Shown: positions 45,825 to 54,492, counted from the first letter of the stretch. The stretch: 64,000 nt of DNA from Paenibacillus polymyxa (GCF_015710975.1 NZ_CP049783.1:558001-622000); one strand, 5' to 3'. Translations and numbers: made by a program. The notes: generated by a model from the sequence alone, not told the origin.

Positions 45825-46301
45825 CTACCCCAGTCTTCGATCCGCACCCTTTTGCAAGCTTGCCAGATTCAGAACGCCTTGGTCTGCCAGCGCTAGCGCC
45901 ATTTTGTAAAAAGCACGTGTGCGAAGCTTCGTATACGTATCTTTGCTGACTGGCGGGTCCAGCACATAATTGTAAACCTTGTAATCGAACACATCATCAT
46001 CCTTTAAATAACGTTCACAGATCAGCAACTGTTCACGTTCATTCAAGCGGCTCACTACGGCATCCACCATTTGGCAATAGGCCAAGCGGGCGGCAGGAGC
46101 ATCTACATTATATACAGCAGTCCGGGCCGTTGGGTCGCTTGTCACATTCGTGGGTCCGTTCGGGCGATCCGTATAGCCAGCAGTAATAAAGCTTTCCCGA
46201 TCCATAAAGGTTATAGTTTTATAAATCCGGTATTTCTCAAATACACCCTCCAATGCATTCTGCGTTTTGCGACGGTCTAATTCGGGTAAGTTATTTCTCA
46301 T
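45825..46301 (-). CDS. ArpU-family phage late regulator
   Basis: The 158-aa protein fits the ArpU/XpF-like late transcription regulators: LPELDRRKTQNALEGVFEKYRIYKTI at the start, then MVDAVVSRLNEREQLLICERYL and a C-terminal helix-turn-helix-like DTYTKLRTRAFYKMALALA. It would switch on the tail and lysis genes. The ATG at 46301 has AAGGAG ten bases upstream; a GTG four codons earlier sits in that site. An operator-like palindrome at 46323-46338 lies immediately upstream. Confidence 0.8.
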   Translation of the reverse strand: MRNNLPELDRRKTQNALEGVFEKYRIYKTITFMDRESFITAGYTDRPNGPTNVTSDPTARTAVYNVDAPAARLAYCQMVDAVVSRLNEREQLLICERYLKDDDVFDYKVYNYVLDPPVSKDTYTKLRTRAFYKMALALADQGVLNLASLQKGADRRLG

Positions 46302-46322
46302 GAAAAGCAACACTCCTTATAT

Positions 46323-46338
46323 TATGCCTTTTGACAAT
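46323..46338. promoter_or_regulatory. Operator-like site 1 (arpU side)
   Basis: TATGCCTTTTGACAAT is a degenerate copy of the palindrome TATGCCTTTTGGCATA at 46486. It abuts the ribosome binding site of the arpU-like gene. Confidence 0.45.
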
Positions 46339-46485
46339 GATGTATTTTCAAATAAAAACGCGTTTGTTTACATTGTGTTCCTCTTTTGTTCGTATCTTGA
46401 GTATAACATAACATTATTTAGGATAGGTATCCATCGTGAAAAAAAGCAATTTAACCCCAAAAACAGGATATTCGCTTTACTTTTC

Positions 46486-46501
46486 TATGCCTTTTGGCAT
46501 A
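46486..46501. promoter_or_regulatory. Operator-like site 2 (perfect palindrome)
   Basis: TATGCC-TTTT-GGCATA, a perfect 6-bp inverted repeat with a 4-base spacer. It is probably bound by the XRE repressor encoded just to the right. Confidence 0.55.
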
Positions 46502-46517
46502 TTACGTGCTTTTACTA

Positions 46518-46535
46518 TTTGCCTAATGGTATAAT
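46518..46535 (+). promoter_or_regulatory. Operator-like site 3 overlapping the repressor promoter
   Basis: TTTGCCTAATGGTATA keeps 12 of 16 positions of site 2 and is centred 32 bases (three turns) from it. It overlaps an extended -10 element, TGG-TATAAT (46527-46535), about 40 bases before the repressor start. This suggests autoregulation. Confidence 0.5.
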
Positions 46536-46576
46536 AAAGCTAATTCTATGATTCTATTGCAGAAAGGAGCTCCATT

Positions 46577-47050
46577 GTGGAACAGCCAGCATTCGGAACT
46601 TACCTAAAACAGCAGCGTGAGCACAAGCAATTGAGCATCAACCAATTAGCAGATGCTGCAGGTATTAGTAATTCACAAATTTCCCGCATCGAAAATGGGC
46701 TGCGCGGAGTGCCCAAACCCTCCACCCTCCGCAAAATAGCGGACGCGCTCAGCGTATCTTATACCGAAATGATGAAGGCCGCCGGATATTGGGCGGACGA
46801 TGATTCAATAGAGCAAAACCCACACGAACTTTATCGTTCTACTGTACCAGAATGGGCAAACTCCAAAGACCGCCGGGATTTTAAAAAAATGCTGGAGGAA
46901 GACGACGAATTAATGTTTGATGGCATTCCGCTGGATGAAAAAGACCGGCAACGAATCAAGGACGTACTGACAGGTCTGTTCTGGGAAGCCAAGCAAATGA
47001 ACAAACATAAAAAGCCCGCAGATCCCGGTGCGAGCAAAGATCAGGGATAG
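46577..47050 (+). CDS. XRE-family repressor (ImmR-like)
   Basis: The 157-aa protein begins with a classical Xre helix-turn-helix: LKQQREHKQLSINQLADAAGISNSQISRIENGLRG (about residues 8-45). The rest is acidic and may dimerise. GTG at 46577 follows AAAGGAG. It is paired with a metalloprotease gene 12 bases downstream, the ImmR-ImmA arrangement of ICEBs1 and phi105, and would keep the tail island silent until the protease cleaves it. Confidence 0.9.
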   Translation: MEQPAFGTYLKQQREHKQLSINQLADAAGISNSQISRIENGLRGVPKPSTLRKIADALSVSYTEMMKAAGYWADDDSIEQNPHELYRSTVPEWANSKDRRDFKKMLEEDDELMFDGIPLDEKDRQRIKDVLTGLFWEAKQMNKHKKPADPGASKDQG

Positions 47051-47061
47051 TAGGTGATCGT

Positions 47062-47487
47062 ATGAAGGAACTCATTCACCAACTTGTCCGAAAATACCGC
47101 ACTAATTGCCCCTTCGATATTGCGAAAGCCCTAGGCATCCATATCCGATACTGCGATCTGGGTTCCACAACCAAAGGGTTGTATTATCACAAGCTGCGCA
47201 GAAGATTCATCGTCATTCACAATGGCCTTACACCAGAATGGGAACGGTTCGTCTGTGCGCATGAATTGGGACATGACCGACTGCATAAAGGTATTAGTCG
47301 CTTTTTTATGGAGGAGCATTCCTACTTTTCTTCAGGAAAATTTGAACAGCAGGCTAATCGCTTTGCCGTGCTTTTGCTGAGTGCAGGCAATCCGCCGCTG
47401 GCTGACGAAACATTGGATCACTATTTACCCCGGATCGGGCTGCCCAAAGAGACTGCCCTTTTTTTTGATCACAAAACAGAACAATAG
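47062..47487 (+). CDS. ImmA/IrrE-family metalloprotease
   Basis: The 141-aa protein contains the zinc-protease motif AHELGHDRLH with His67-Glu68-x2-His71. Sequence before it (KALGIHIRYCDLGSTTKGLYYHKLRRRFIVIHNGL) is typical of the DUF955/ImmA family. In ICEBs1, ImmA cleaves ImmR to derepress the element. Its gene directly follows the repressor and overlaps its transcript. Confidence 0.92.
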   Translation: MKELIHQLVRKYRTNCPFDIAKALGIHIRYCDLGSTTKGLYYHKLRRRFIVIHNGLTPEWERFVCAHELGHDRLHKGISRFFMEEHSYFSSGKFEQQANRFAVLLLSAGNPPLADETLDHYLPRIGLPKETALFFDHKTEQ

Positions 47488-47681
47488 TTCCTATTCTATG
47501 AGTTGCTGTCTATTACTGCCTCTACAATATAGGTAACTAGACGGTGGGTTTAACAACCGATATCTCAAAAAAATGTAGTGCTTTGATATAAAATAAGAGT
47601 TATTTTTACAATCATCTGATAAAATGTGGACGTAAGCGGTTTCTCTAATTCATTCATTTTATGGGAGGTTGAAGGAACAAC

Positions 47682-49589
47682 ATGAACTCATGGAAAAAAC
47701 TCTCGTCGATCTTGACGACCGCCGCGCTTCTGTTCGGATGTCTCGGCACAGCAGCAGCGGACCCAGCTACTAATGCGGGAACAGCGGGAACGGGGACAAC
47801 AACGACTCCAGTCAGCGGTAAACACATCACCATCCTACATACGAATGATACCCATGCTCACGTGGTCGCTAACGACAAGGAAATGGGGTTCGCCAAGCTG
47901 GCGGGAATCATCGACCAATATCGCGCCGCTAACCCTAATACATTGCTGCTGGATGACGGGGATACCGTTCATGGAACGACCTTCGCTACTTTGGTCAATG
48001 GTGAGAGTATCGTAAAAGTAATCAACAAGCTGCGCTATGATGCAATGGTTCCGGGTAACCATGAGTTTAATTACGGCTGGAAGCATCTGGTTGAGCTGAG
48101 TAAAGAGATTCAGTTCCCTGTACTGAGCGCCAACATTAAGCAAACCGACGGAACACGCTTGTTCCAACCGTGTACTATTAAAGAAGTCGATGGCGTTAAA
48201 ATCGGTATTATCGGCCTAACTACGCCTGAAACAGCATATAAAACCAATCCTAAAAATGTGGAGGGCATTCAATTCACCGACCCTGCGGCTGAAGCCAAAG
48301 CGGCAGTAGACGAAATCCGCAGCAAAGTAGATGTCGTCGTTGCTCTGGGTCACCTAGGACAAGATGCATCCAGCAAAGACACCAGCCTCAAGGTTGTGAA
48401 GGAAGTGCCTGGCATTGATATTTTCATCGATGGACACAGCCATACCGTGTTGGAAAAAGGCCTGGTCGGTGACAATGGCACGTTAATCGCTAGTGCAGGT
48501 GAATACACCAAGTATCTAGGTGTGGTGGATCTGTGGGTCGATGGCGGCAAGGTTATCCAAAAGCAAGCGAAGCTGATCGATTCGACTCAAGCTGCTGACG
48601 TGCAGCCCAACGCTGACATTGCTGCACTAATCGCCTCCATTCAGAAGGAGCAAGAACCCATTCTTAAAGAGGTTGTAGCACAAACCAGTGTAGATCTGGA
48701 AGGCGCGCGCGAAAAGGTACGTGCGGGTGAAACTAATCTCGGCGATCTGCTTACTGATGCTATGCGTGACGTTTCGGGAGCAGACGTGGCTTTAACGAAC
48801 GGTGGCGGCATCCGTGCTTCCATCAAAGCAGGAACGGTTACCAAGGGAGACATCATCACCGTACTGCCTTTCGGCAACCAAATCGTTACCCTGAAAGTGA
48901 AAGGCTCTGACCTTCAGGCCGCACTGGAAAATGGCGCAGCCTCCTACCCGGAACCAAGCGGGGGCTTCCCTCAGGTGTCCGGTATCTCGTTCAAAATAGA
49001 CACCTCAGCAGCCAAAGGCAACCGTGTTCACTCCATCCTGATTGCTGGAAAAGCCCTTGATCCTGAGGCAACATACACACTGGCTACCAATGATTTTACT
49101 GCCGTAGGTGGTGACCAATATACGATGTTCGCTAAATATCCACAGGCAGGTATGTTCGGATCGCTGGATGAAGCGTTAATCCGCTATATACAAAAGGCCG
49201 GGTCTACTAGCCTGCAAGTACAAGCGGCCGGCCGTATTCAGGAAGCCAAGGCAGACGGAAAAACTTCTGTCCCTGCCACACAAGCTGTACCGTCTGCTCC
49301 AGCCACGACGCCAGTACCTCTGCAGGAGATACCGCAATCCGATTCCACATCGGCTGCGAAACCAGCACCTGTGAAATCGACACCTGCCAAGTCTCAAACT
49401 AGCAAGCCACAGCAGGCTTCGGCTACTGCACAAGCTGCAAATAGCCACGTATATGTTGTAAAATCTGGGGATACACTGTATGACATTTCCCGCAAACACG
49501 GTACTACCTGGCAACAGCTTCAGCAGTTGAATAAGTTGAAGAATCCTCACCGCATTTATCCGGGTCAAAAGTTGGACCTCCCGGCCTAA
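47682..49589 (+). CDS. Secreted 5'-nucleotidase/2',3'-cyclic phosphodiesterase with LysM anchor
   Basis: The 635-aa protein starts with a signal peptide (KKLSSILTTAALLFGCLGTAAADP, cut here) and a calcineurin-type metallophosphoesterase domain: ILHTNDTHAHV, PGNHEFNYGW and IDGHSHTVLE. The substrate-binding C domain follows (TNLGDLLTDAMRD, NGGGIRAS, DFTAVGGDQY). A Pro/Ala/Ser/Thr-rich linker leads to a C-terminal LysM repeat (YVVKSGDTLYDISRKHGTTW ... IYPGQKLDLPA). It releases phosphate and nucleosides from nucleotides outside the cell while held to peptidoglycan. LysM is an unusual tether for this family. It has AAGGAAC-like GGGAGG upstream. Confidence 0.94.
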   Translation: MNSWKKLSSILTTAALLFGCLGTAAADPATNAGTAGTGTTTTPVSGKHITILHTNDTHAHVVANDKEMGFAKLAGIIDQYRAANPNTLLLDDGDTVHGTTFATLVNGESIVKVINKLRYDAMVPGNHEFNYGWKHLVELSKEIQFPVLSANIKQTDGTRLFQPCTIKEVDGVKIGIIGLTTPETAYKTNPKNVEGIQFTDPAAEAKAAVDEIRSKVDVVVALGHLGQDASSKDTSLKVVKEVPGIDIFIDGHSHTVLEKGLVGDNGTLIASAGEYTKYLGVVDLWVDGGKVIQKQAKLIDSTQAADVQPNADIAALIASIQKEQEPILKEVVAQTSVDLEGAREKVRAGETNLGDLLTDAMRDVSGADVALTNGGGIRASIKAGTVTKGDIITVLPFGNQIVTLKVKGSDLQAALENGAASYPEPSGGFPQVSGISFKIDTSAAKGNRVHSILIAGKALDPEATYTLATNDFTAVGGDQYTMFAKYPQAGMFGSLDEALIRYIQKAGSTSLQVQAAGRIQEAKADGKTSVPATQAVPSAPATTPVPLQEIPQSDSTSAAKPAPVKSTPAKSQTSKPQQASATAQAANSHVYVVKSGDTLYDISRKHGTTWQQLQQLNKLKNPHRIYPGQKLDLPA

Positions 49590-49661
49590 TTCAATAGCTA
49601 GCATAAACAGCATTCGGAATCCAAGTGGTTTCGGATGCTGCTATATGTCAGGATTTTTTAG

Positions 49662-49705
49662 ATATGCGATAGTCCAAGCTCATTTGGACATCGCATATTT
49701 TTTTT
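49662..49705 (+). terminator. Rho-independent terminator after the 5'-nucleotidase
   Basis: ATATGCGAT-GTCCAA pairs with TTGGAC-ATCGCATAT (one bulged A) and is followed by eight T. A weaker stem lies just before it at about 49610-49645. Confidence 0.88.
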
Positions 49706-49833
49706 GAAAGCAAGCCTTTTAACCGCTGACAAGTTGTGAACCGAGAGGTATGATGGAGAAGAGTTATTCGGGCAGAGAACATTTGTCCCGGTATCCATCG
49801 GGATCAGTTATGTGTGTGGAAGGAGTCCATTAT

Positions 49834-50505
49834 ATGCAATACATTATTTATGATCTTGAATTTACCGTTAGCCGTAACGCCAGATATTCCTCCGAAATTA
49901 TTGATATCGGTGCCGTCAAAGTTATTCAGGGAGACGATGGCCTATTCGTTGCGGATACATTTCACAGTTTTGTGAGACCATCGAATCGACCTGTGATCTC
50001 TACAGATACCGTTCAATTCACGGGTATTACTCAACGAGACATTGATGCCGCTCCACTCTTTCCTGAAGCTGTGAAGCAATTTATTGCCTGGCTCGGTACA
50101 GATTCGCCCTATTATTTATGCGCATGGGGACCGGATGACCGTCAGAAGCTGGTATCCCATTGTCGTACCCATCATGTAGATCTCGGTTGGATTCATAATA
50201 CAAATGATATACAGAAGCAAATTTCCCGTCTGTTTAGTTCCAATGGAAAGTATCGTCAGTTGAGCCTGTCTCAGGCGTTGGAATTGTGCAACATTGACTT
50301 TGACGGTCAACAGCATCGGGCACTGGATGATGCCGTGAACACCGCTCAGGTTTTCATGTACCATTTTGATCGTCTTACATTAGTTCATAATGCTGCCGAC
50401 GATGAGGAAAGTCGCGGCTCGAAGCTCGTCTACTCCTCACCAGAAGAAGAACAGGAGCAGTACAGTCCCTTCGGCAATCTCGCCAACCTGTTTAAGGACC
50501 GTTAA
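49834..50505 (+). CDS. DnaQ-like 3'-5' exonuclease (KapD/ERI-1 type)
   Basis: The 223-aa protein has the DEDDh pattern: IIYDLEFTVSR (first Asp-Glu), AAPLFPEAVKQFIAWLG with Asp nearby, and HRALDDAVNTAQVF (His-x4-Asp). FVRPSNRPVISTDTVQFTGIT is typical of the ERI-1/KapD branch, linked in Bacillus to control of KinA. The frame is open 28 codons upstream, but GGAAGGAG sets the ATG at 49834. Confidence 0.87.
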   Translation: MQYIIYDLEFTVSRNARYSSEIIDIGAVKVIQGDDGLFVADTFHSFVRPSNRPVISTDTVQFTGITQRDIDAAPLFPEAVKQFIAWLGTDSPYYLCAWGPDDRQKLVSHCRTHHVDLGWIHNTNDIQKQISRLFSSNGKYRQLSLSQALELCNIDFDGQQHRALDDAVNTAQVFMYHFDRLTLVHNAADDEESRGSKLVYSSPEEEQEQYSPFGNLANLFKDR

Positions 50506-50515
50506 GCAGATAGCT

Positions 50516-50544
50516 CCCCGGCCCGTTCCGGGGGATCTTCCCCC
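50516..50544. terminator. Hairpin between convergent genes
   Basis: CCCCGG/CCGGGG and GGGGGA/TCCCCC stems overlap in the 41 bases between two convergent genes and may end transcription from both sides. No long T run is seen. Confidence 0.45.
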
Positions 50545-50546
50545 TG

Positions 50547-51530
50547 TTATTCTTGATTTCCTGCCTTTTTATCGAAGTAAAACGCCCCCCAGGTTCGCAG
50601 CATTTCTTGCATACGTTTGCGGTACCGTAAAGGTTCCAGAATCTCGGCCTCAGCTCCATAGGATGTGAGCCAATCCAGAAATTCACGGTCATGATTGACC
50701 GTCACCTCAAACAACAAACTTCCATCTGGCAAATCCTTGAGAAGAGGCTTGATGAACAGCTCCTCTTCTTTGACCCGATATACAGAATCGGCAGAGAAAC
50801 GTACGACAAACCGAATATTTTGATTTCCTTTGGTCACCGACCAGGTGCCTTTAAAAAACATTTCCATTTCAGATGTATTTTTTTGAAACGTATACGGCAA
50901 AATCCTCATATTCCGAAAACGGCTGATCCGAAAGGTTCTCATGGCGGATTGCTTATGACAAAAACCAAGCATATAGAATCGCCGATCTTGAGGAACCAAA
51001 CAATAAGGATCTACTTGCACCAATGATACATCTTCATTTTGAGGCGAGCTGTATTCCGCTTCAATTGTCTGCTGCGTAAGACTCGCCAAAACAATCAGCC
51101 TGAGCAGATAGGGCTGGTTTTCCCGATCAAGTGTCGAGCCGAGCCGGATGATATTTTTCATTTCCTGCGCGAAGCTCGTCTGGTCCATCTTTTTTTTCTG
51201 ACTAGAGGCCATCACTTTCTCATAAGCACTTTCAAAAGCTGGCGGTAGAAGAGGCTTTATCGTTTCCATCATCTCTCCCAGCTTGGTAAAAGCCTCTGCC
51301 TCTTCTTCTGTCCAATTCAGAGGATACAAAGCAAAATTGCTAATAAAAATGTACCCCTTGCCATGCCCCATATTCGTAATCGGAATATGCATAGCGCTTA
51401 GCGCCTCCATATCTCGGTATATGGTACGTTCTGATGTTTCACAACGTTCGGCAAGCTCTCTTGCCAATATTCCTGGATTTGCCTGAACAATAGTAATAAT
51501 CCGCATTAAACGTATCAACCGATCAGTCAA
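50547..51530 (-). CDS. HTH-WYL transcriptional regulator (YafY/DeoR type)
   Basis: The 327-aa protein has an N-terminal helix-turn-helix (ANPGILARELAERCETSERTIYRDMEAL) and a C-terminal WYL domain with QVDPYCLVPQDRRFYMLGFCHKQ and a winged end. WYL domains sense ligands. The TTG at 51530 with AAAGGAGAG upstream is the preferred start; the frame is open 17 more codons. Target genes are not obvious from the context. Confidence 0.88.
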   Translation of the reverse strand: MTDRLIRLMRIITIVQANPGILARELAERCETSERTIYRDMEALSAMHIPITNMGHGKGYIFISNFALYPLNWTEEEAEAFTKLGEMMETIKPLLPPAFESAYEKVMASSQKKKMDQTSFAQEMKNIIRLGSTLDRENQPYLLRLIVLASLTQQTIEAEYSSPQNEDVSLVQVDPYCLVPQDRRFYMLGFCHKQSAMRTFRISRFRNMRILPYTFQKNTSEMEMFFKGTWSVTKGNQNIRFVVRFSADSVYRVKEEELFIKPLLKDLPDGSLLFEVTVNHDREFLDWLTSYGAEAEILEPLRYRKRMQEMLRTWGAFYFDKKAGNQE

Positions 51531-51601
51531 GGAAGTCTCTCCTTTACAAAAAGATAGTAAATTAGACTCACTAATTTGCACAAATAAACTAGCACAATTA
51601 C

Positions 51602-52369
51602 CTATCTCAACCTATTATTCTTCGTAAAACGAACATCTCCTAACGATATTTCCTTATTAAAAAAGACCTTAGAACTATACGCAGTAAACGATACAAAAGA
51701 CCCACTCCATTTATTGCGTATGGATAGAAGTAACTCGGCTTCCTCAAGATAATCCATGTCTTCGCTTCTAGCTGCACATATAAGCAATTCATCTGCTTGT
51801 CTCGTAAGGATGAACGCCCCTCGCTCAGGCTCCCCTTTCTCATACATACGTAATGCCTTTTTTACAATTGGGGACGTCTCATTCAGCTTTATGTATTTTT
51901 CCACCTTCGGGTTGGATGGAATGCTCAGCAGACCAAGATGATGCGTGTAATGGATATAAAGCTGGTCTGTGCGGATCAGCGTTCGCTTTTCCTGCGATGG
52001 CTTGCGCCAGCTCCACTCGATCATTCCAATCGTATGTCTTCCGGACGCGTGAGCCGGTATAGAAAACGTTAAAATAGCTTGTCTATATTTTCCCCGTCGC
52101 ACATCACCACAGTGAACCAGCATGCAATCTCCGTTTTCTGATTGTTTAAACCCGAGCCTCACCCCTTCAGCTTTTAATAGATTTACCCCGTTTTCTGGAA
52201 TGAACTGAAGTTGAAGGTCACATCCCGCTGCCTTCGGTATTAGATTCCCTTTTCTTTTACGTATAGCCCCATAGCCCCATTCTATCAGTAGATTTGCTTG
52301 TTTGGACCCATTCGCCGATATAGACTCTTTGTCCCATGTGTACGTTACATTGAGCATTGACTTCACCAC
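51602..52369 (-). CDS. Uncharacterised protein, 255 aa
   Basis: I do not recognise a family. It is cytoplasmic by appearance. The first 150 residues are beta-rich (DLQLQFIPENGVNLLK, RQAILTFSIPAHASGRHTIGMIEW); the last 100 are helical (IVKKALRMYEKGEPERGAFILTRQADELL). That helical part resembles the region that follows some bacterial von Willebrand A domains, but no metal-site motif (DxSxS) is present. It is convergent with nothing and follows the WYL gene's promoter side; its start could lie at the Met four codons in. Confidence 0.6.
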   Translation of the reverse strand: MVKSMLNVTYTWDKESISANGSKQANLLIEWGYGAIRKRKGNLIPKAAGCDLQLQFIPENGVNLLKAEGVRLGFKQSENGDCMLVHCGDVRRGKYRQAILTFSIPAHASGRHTIGMIEWSWRKPSQEKRTLIRTDQLYIHYTHHLGLLSIPSNPKVEKYIKLNETSPIVKKALRMYEKGEPERGAFILTRQADELLICAARSEDMDYLEEAELLLSIRNKWSGSFVSFTAYSSKVFFNKEISLGDVRFTKNNRLR

Positions 52370-52535
52370 TGGTAAATTCCCCCTAAAAGAACATGTAACT
52401 CTAAATTAACAGTGTTATCTGACACTATATTGTCAGGGAACATATGTTTGATTGTGAAAATTATACATGGTAATCTTTATGAAAGGGGACCTAATTCGGC
52501 AAATAACATTTTCATCCATTCTAATTACATAAATA

Positions 52536-52565
52536 CGCAAAAATAGCCCGGCTTTTGCCGGGCTA
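52536..52565 (-). terminator. Rho-independent terminator after the 51-aa gene
   Basis: TAGCCCGGC/GCCGGGCTA, a 9-bp stem with an AAAA loop read leftward, followed by TTTTTGCG. It lies 30 bases after the small gene. Confidence 0.88.
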
Positions 52566-52592
52566 CACGATAGTCTGCTTCTATATTTAAAA

Positions 52593-52748
52593 TTATGAAA
52601 TCGTAGTTTCTGTTAAAGATACTTTCGTATTTGTGCAAATATCGGATATTGGAGCAAATGTAGTGCTATCCACGATAAGCTCCTTCGATAATGGCTTGCC
52701 ATTTACAGTGATTTTTAAAATTGTATAGTTTTGTTCTCTCTCATTCAT
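52593..52748 (-). CDS. Small protein resembling a copper amine oxidase-N (stalk) motif
   Basis: A 51-codon frame with AAGGAGAT nine bases upstream and a strong terminator behind it. The peptide reads VNGKPLSKELIVDSTTFAPIS, close to the VNGK...I...TTY.P. repeat of copper amine oxidase N-terminal-like (stalk) domains common in Paenibacillus surface proteins. It has no signal peptide, so it may be an intracellular remnant or a small regulator. Confidence 0.65.
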   Translation of the reverse strand: MNEREQNYTILKITVNGKPLSKELIVDSTTFAPISDICTNTKVSLTETTIS

Positions 52749-53057
52749 CTTTCAAGATCTCCTTCTATATCTATTTTAATATTTCTAGTTCATATATTTT
52801 GTTCAAGCCCTGATCAGGTGCGGATGGTTCTTAACTCGTTTGTTGGGAAAAATGCCGGAATGTTGCCGCTTCCTTGATATACCCGTTTTAGGTTACACTT
52901 AAACTAATAATCGAGTTTTTTTGATAATCTTTTCCCGTATTTGTCGTCTATATATTCTAAATGCTGCATCCAAATCATTATATTGTACGTAACCATGTGA
53001 TATGGGTAATGATCTGTAACATCTAACATCTTGGTTTCTCAAAAGGGGGAACATCAC

Positions 53058-53498
53058 TTGGCACGAGCAACTTATCGCTTTGCTTTGTACCGCCGCATTG
53101 TCTGCGCTGCTATAGCGCTTTTGTTTATTTTTGGAGTAACCCGTGTACCCGAAGCTCATGCTGCTTATTGGGATGATGTATATCAAGGCTTTGAGCAGTT
53201 TTCACGTTTGCCAGGCGATGTATATCAGCTCAAGGAAAGCTACCGCCAAACACAGGAAGACCTGGAAAAGGCCCGTACCAGCATCGAGACCTACCAGAAG
53301 CAAAACGCCCAACTGCTGGAGCAAAATCGCAAGCTGAACGACACCGTTACAGAACTGAAAAATCTCCAAACCCAGCGCGATCAGACTTCACACCGAAATA
53401 AAATGCTCATCATCACGGCTATCATTCTGCTGGCCGGTTATTTTATAGGTATCCGACTGTTACGTTACGGGATGCGTCGACGCTCGGGAAGATACTAA
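53058..53498 (+). CDS. Membrane-anchored coiled-coil protein
   Basis: The 146-aa protein has an N-terminal hydrophobic helix after basic residues (RRIVCAAIALLFIFGV), a region ending HAAYWDDVY that fits a signal-peptide cleavage site, a coiled coil (about 60-115, QLKESYRQTQEDLEKARTS... and LEQNRKLNDTVTELKNLQ) and a C-terminal membrane helix with a basic tail (IITAIILLAGYFIGIRLLRYG). The TTG at 53058 after AAGGGGG fits better than an upstream ATG. It overlaps nothing and is followed 25 bases later by the AIM24 gene, probably an operon partner. Confidence 0.75.
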   Translation: MARATYRFALYRRIVCAAIALLFIFGVTRVPEAHAAYWDDVYQGFEQFSRLPGDVYQLKESYRQTQEDLEKARTSIETYQKQNAQLLEQNRKLNDTVTELKNLQTQRDQTSHRNKMLIITAIILLAGYFIGIRLLRYGMRRRSGRY

Positions 53499-53523
53499 CT
53501 GCCTGAAAGGATGAAGGGTCTGA

Positions 53524-54228
53524 ATGGACATACAAGCAGGACAACACCATGATGAAAGTGTCGGTTCGGTCGTAACGCTCGACCTGGCTGAAGGGGAAAA
53601 GCTGCACGTTCTGCATCCGCAGCAAATCATCGCCTATCGCGGACCCAGCTCAGGTCGCAGTGATAAGCTGATGAATATTAAAGGCATGTATCGCAAGCAC
53701 AAACTGATTCAGGCCGATTTCACAGGCGCTTGCCGGCTAATTGCCGCACTTCCTCCTGGCTTTAGTCTGAAGATGATCAAGCTGGAAGGAAGCGACGATT
53801 TGCTATACGATTTCCGCAACCTGTTCTGGTACAGCGCCGGCATCCAAATGCGTACCAAGCTGCTAAGCATGAAAAACATGTTGTTTAGCCGTGATGTCAT
53901 TAAAATGAAATTTGACGGTATCGGCCACATTGGCATTTTGACGCAGGGATTGGTATGTCAAGAACAGCTTCATCCGTCGGAGCCGATCTACGTCGATGCG
54001 AGCAGCGTCATTGCCTATCCCGAAAACGCCAAGCTGGAGTTAACCGTATATGGTAACCATTTGGCCAGCCAGCATATGAACTATCATTTTAAAATGACGG
54101 GGCACGGTACCGTACTATTTCATGCTGGTGAGCATCATCGGCGACTTCAGCAGGATATGAACGACGATGGCGTGATCAAGCGATTTTTAAGGGAAGTCAT
54201 TCCATTTGGTGGAGTGTTTATCAAATAG
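53524..54228 (+). CDS. AIM24 family protein
   Basis: The 234-aa protein belongs to the AIM24 family, beta-helical proteins of unknown role. Marks are LDLAEGEKLHVLHPQQIIAYRG and LSSGRSDKLMNIKGMYR-like sequence, the middle KMKFDGIGHIGILTQG and C-terminal VFIK. The family is found in bacteria, fungal mitochondria and tellurium-resistance contexts. It follows the coiled-coil gene on the same strand. Confidence 0.82.
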   Translation: MDIQAGQHHDESVGSVVTLDLAEGEKLHVLHPQQIIAYRGPSSGRSDKLMNIKGMYRKHKLIQADFTGACRLIAALPPGFSLKMIKLEGSDDLLYDFRNLFWYSAGIQMRTKLLSMKNMLFSRDVIKMKFDGIGHIGILTQGLVCQEQLHPSEPIYVDASSVIAYPENAKLELTVYGNHLASQHMNYHFKMTGHGTVLFHAGEHHRRLQQDMNDDGVIKRFLREVIPFGGVFIK

Positions 54229-54316
54229 CCCTGCCATGCTATAATGGCAATGCTATCAAGGAAGCTGTCTGTCCTTGTGGCAGCTGCTAATGAAGAAAAT
54301 CCATGCATAACGCATG

Positions 54317-54352
54317 GGAGAGGTTCGCGAACTCCCTCTATAAAAAACTAAC
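54317..54352 (+). promoter_or_regulatory. preQ1-I riboswitch aptamer
   Basis: GGAGAGGTTCGCGAACTCCC (cut here) followed by TCTATAAAAAACTAA matches the B. subtilis queC class I preQ1 aptamer: P1 stem, loop, and the A-rich 3' tail AAAAAACTAA that forms the pseudoknot. It lies 140 bases before queC. Confidence 0.93.
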
Positions 54353-54355
54353 GAT

Positions 54356-54406
54356 GCTTTGTCCTCCGCATTGAAAAATGAATTTGCGGGGCAAGGCCTG
54401 TTTTTT
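54356..54406 (+). terminator. Riboswitch expression platform (terminator)
   Basis: GCTTTGTCC-TCCGCA pairs with TGCGGGGCAAGGC and is followed by TTTTTT, just after the aptamer. When preQ1 is bound, the terminator would form and stop queC transcription. Confidence 0.85.
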
Positions 54407-54492
54407 GTTGAAGCCGGTTCAAGAACTCTCCTTCTTCCACGTGACAAGACTCTGTGTCTTACACCATTCCCAGAAGATCGAGAGGTTTTTTT

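Noticed and set aside
47682..47760. Lipoprotein signal in the 5'-nucleotidase (LLFGC)
   Set aside because: Phe at the position before Gly-Cys is unusual for a lipobox; an Ala-rich signal peptidase I site follows, and LysM already provides anchoring.
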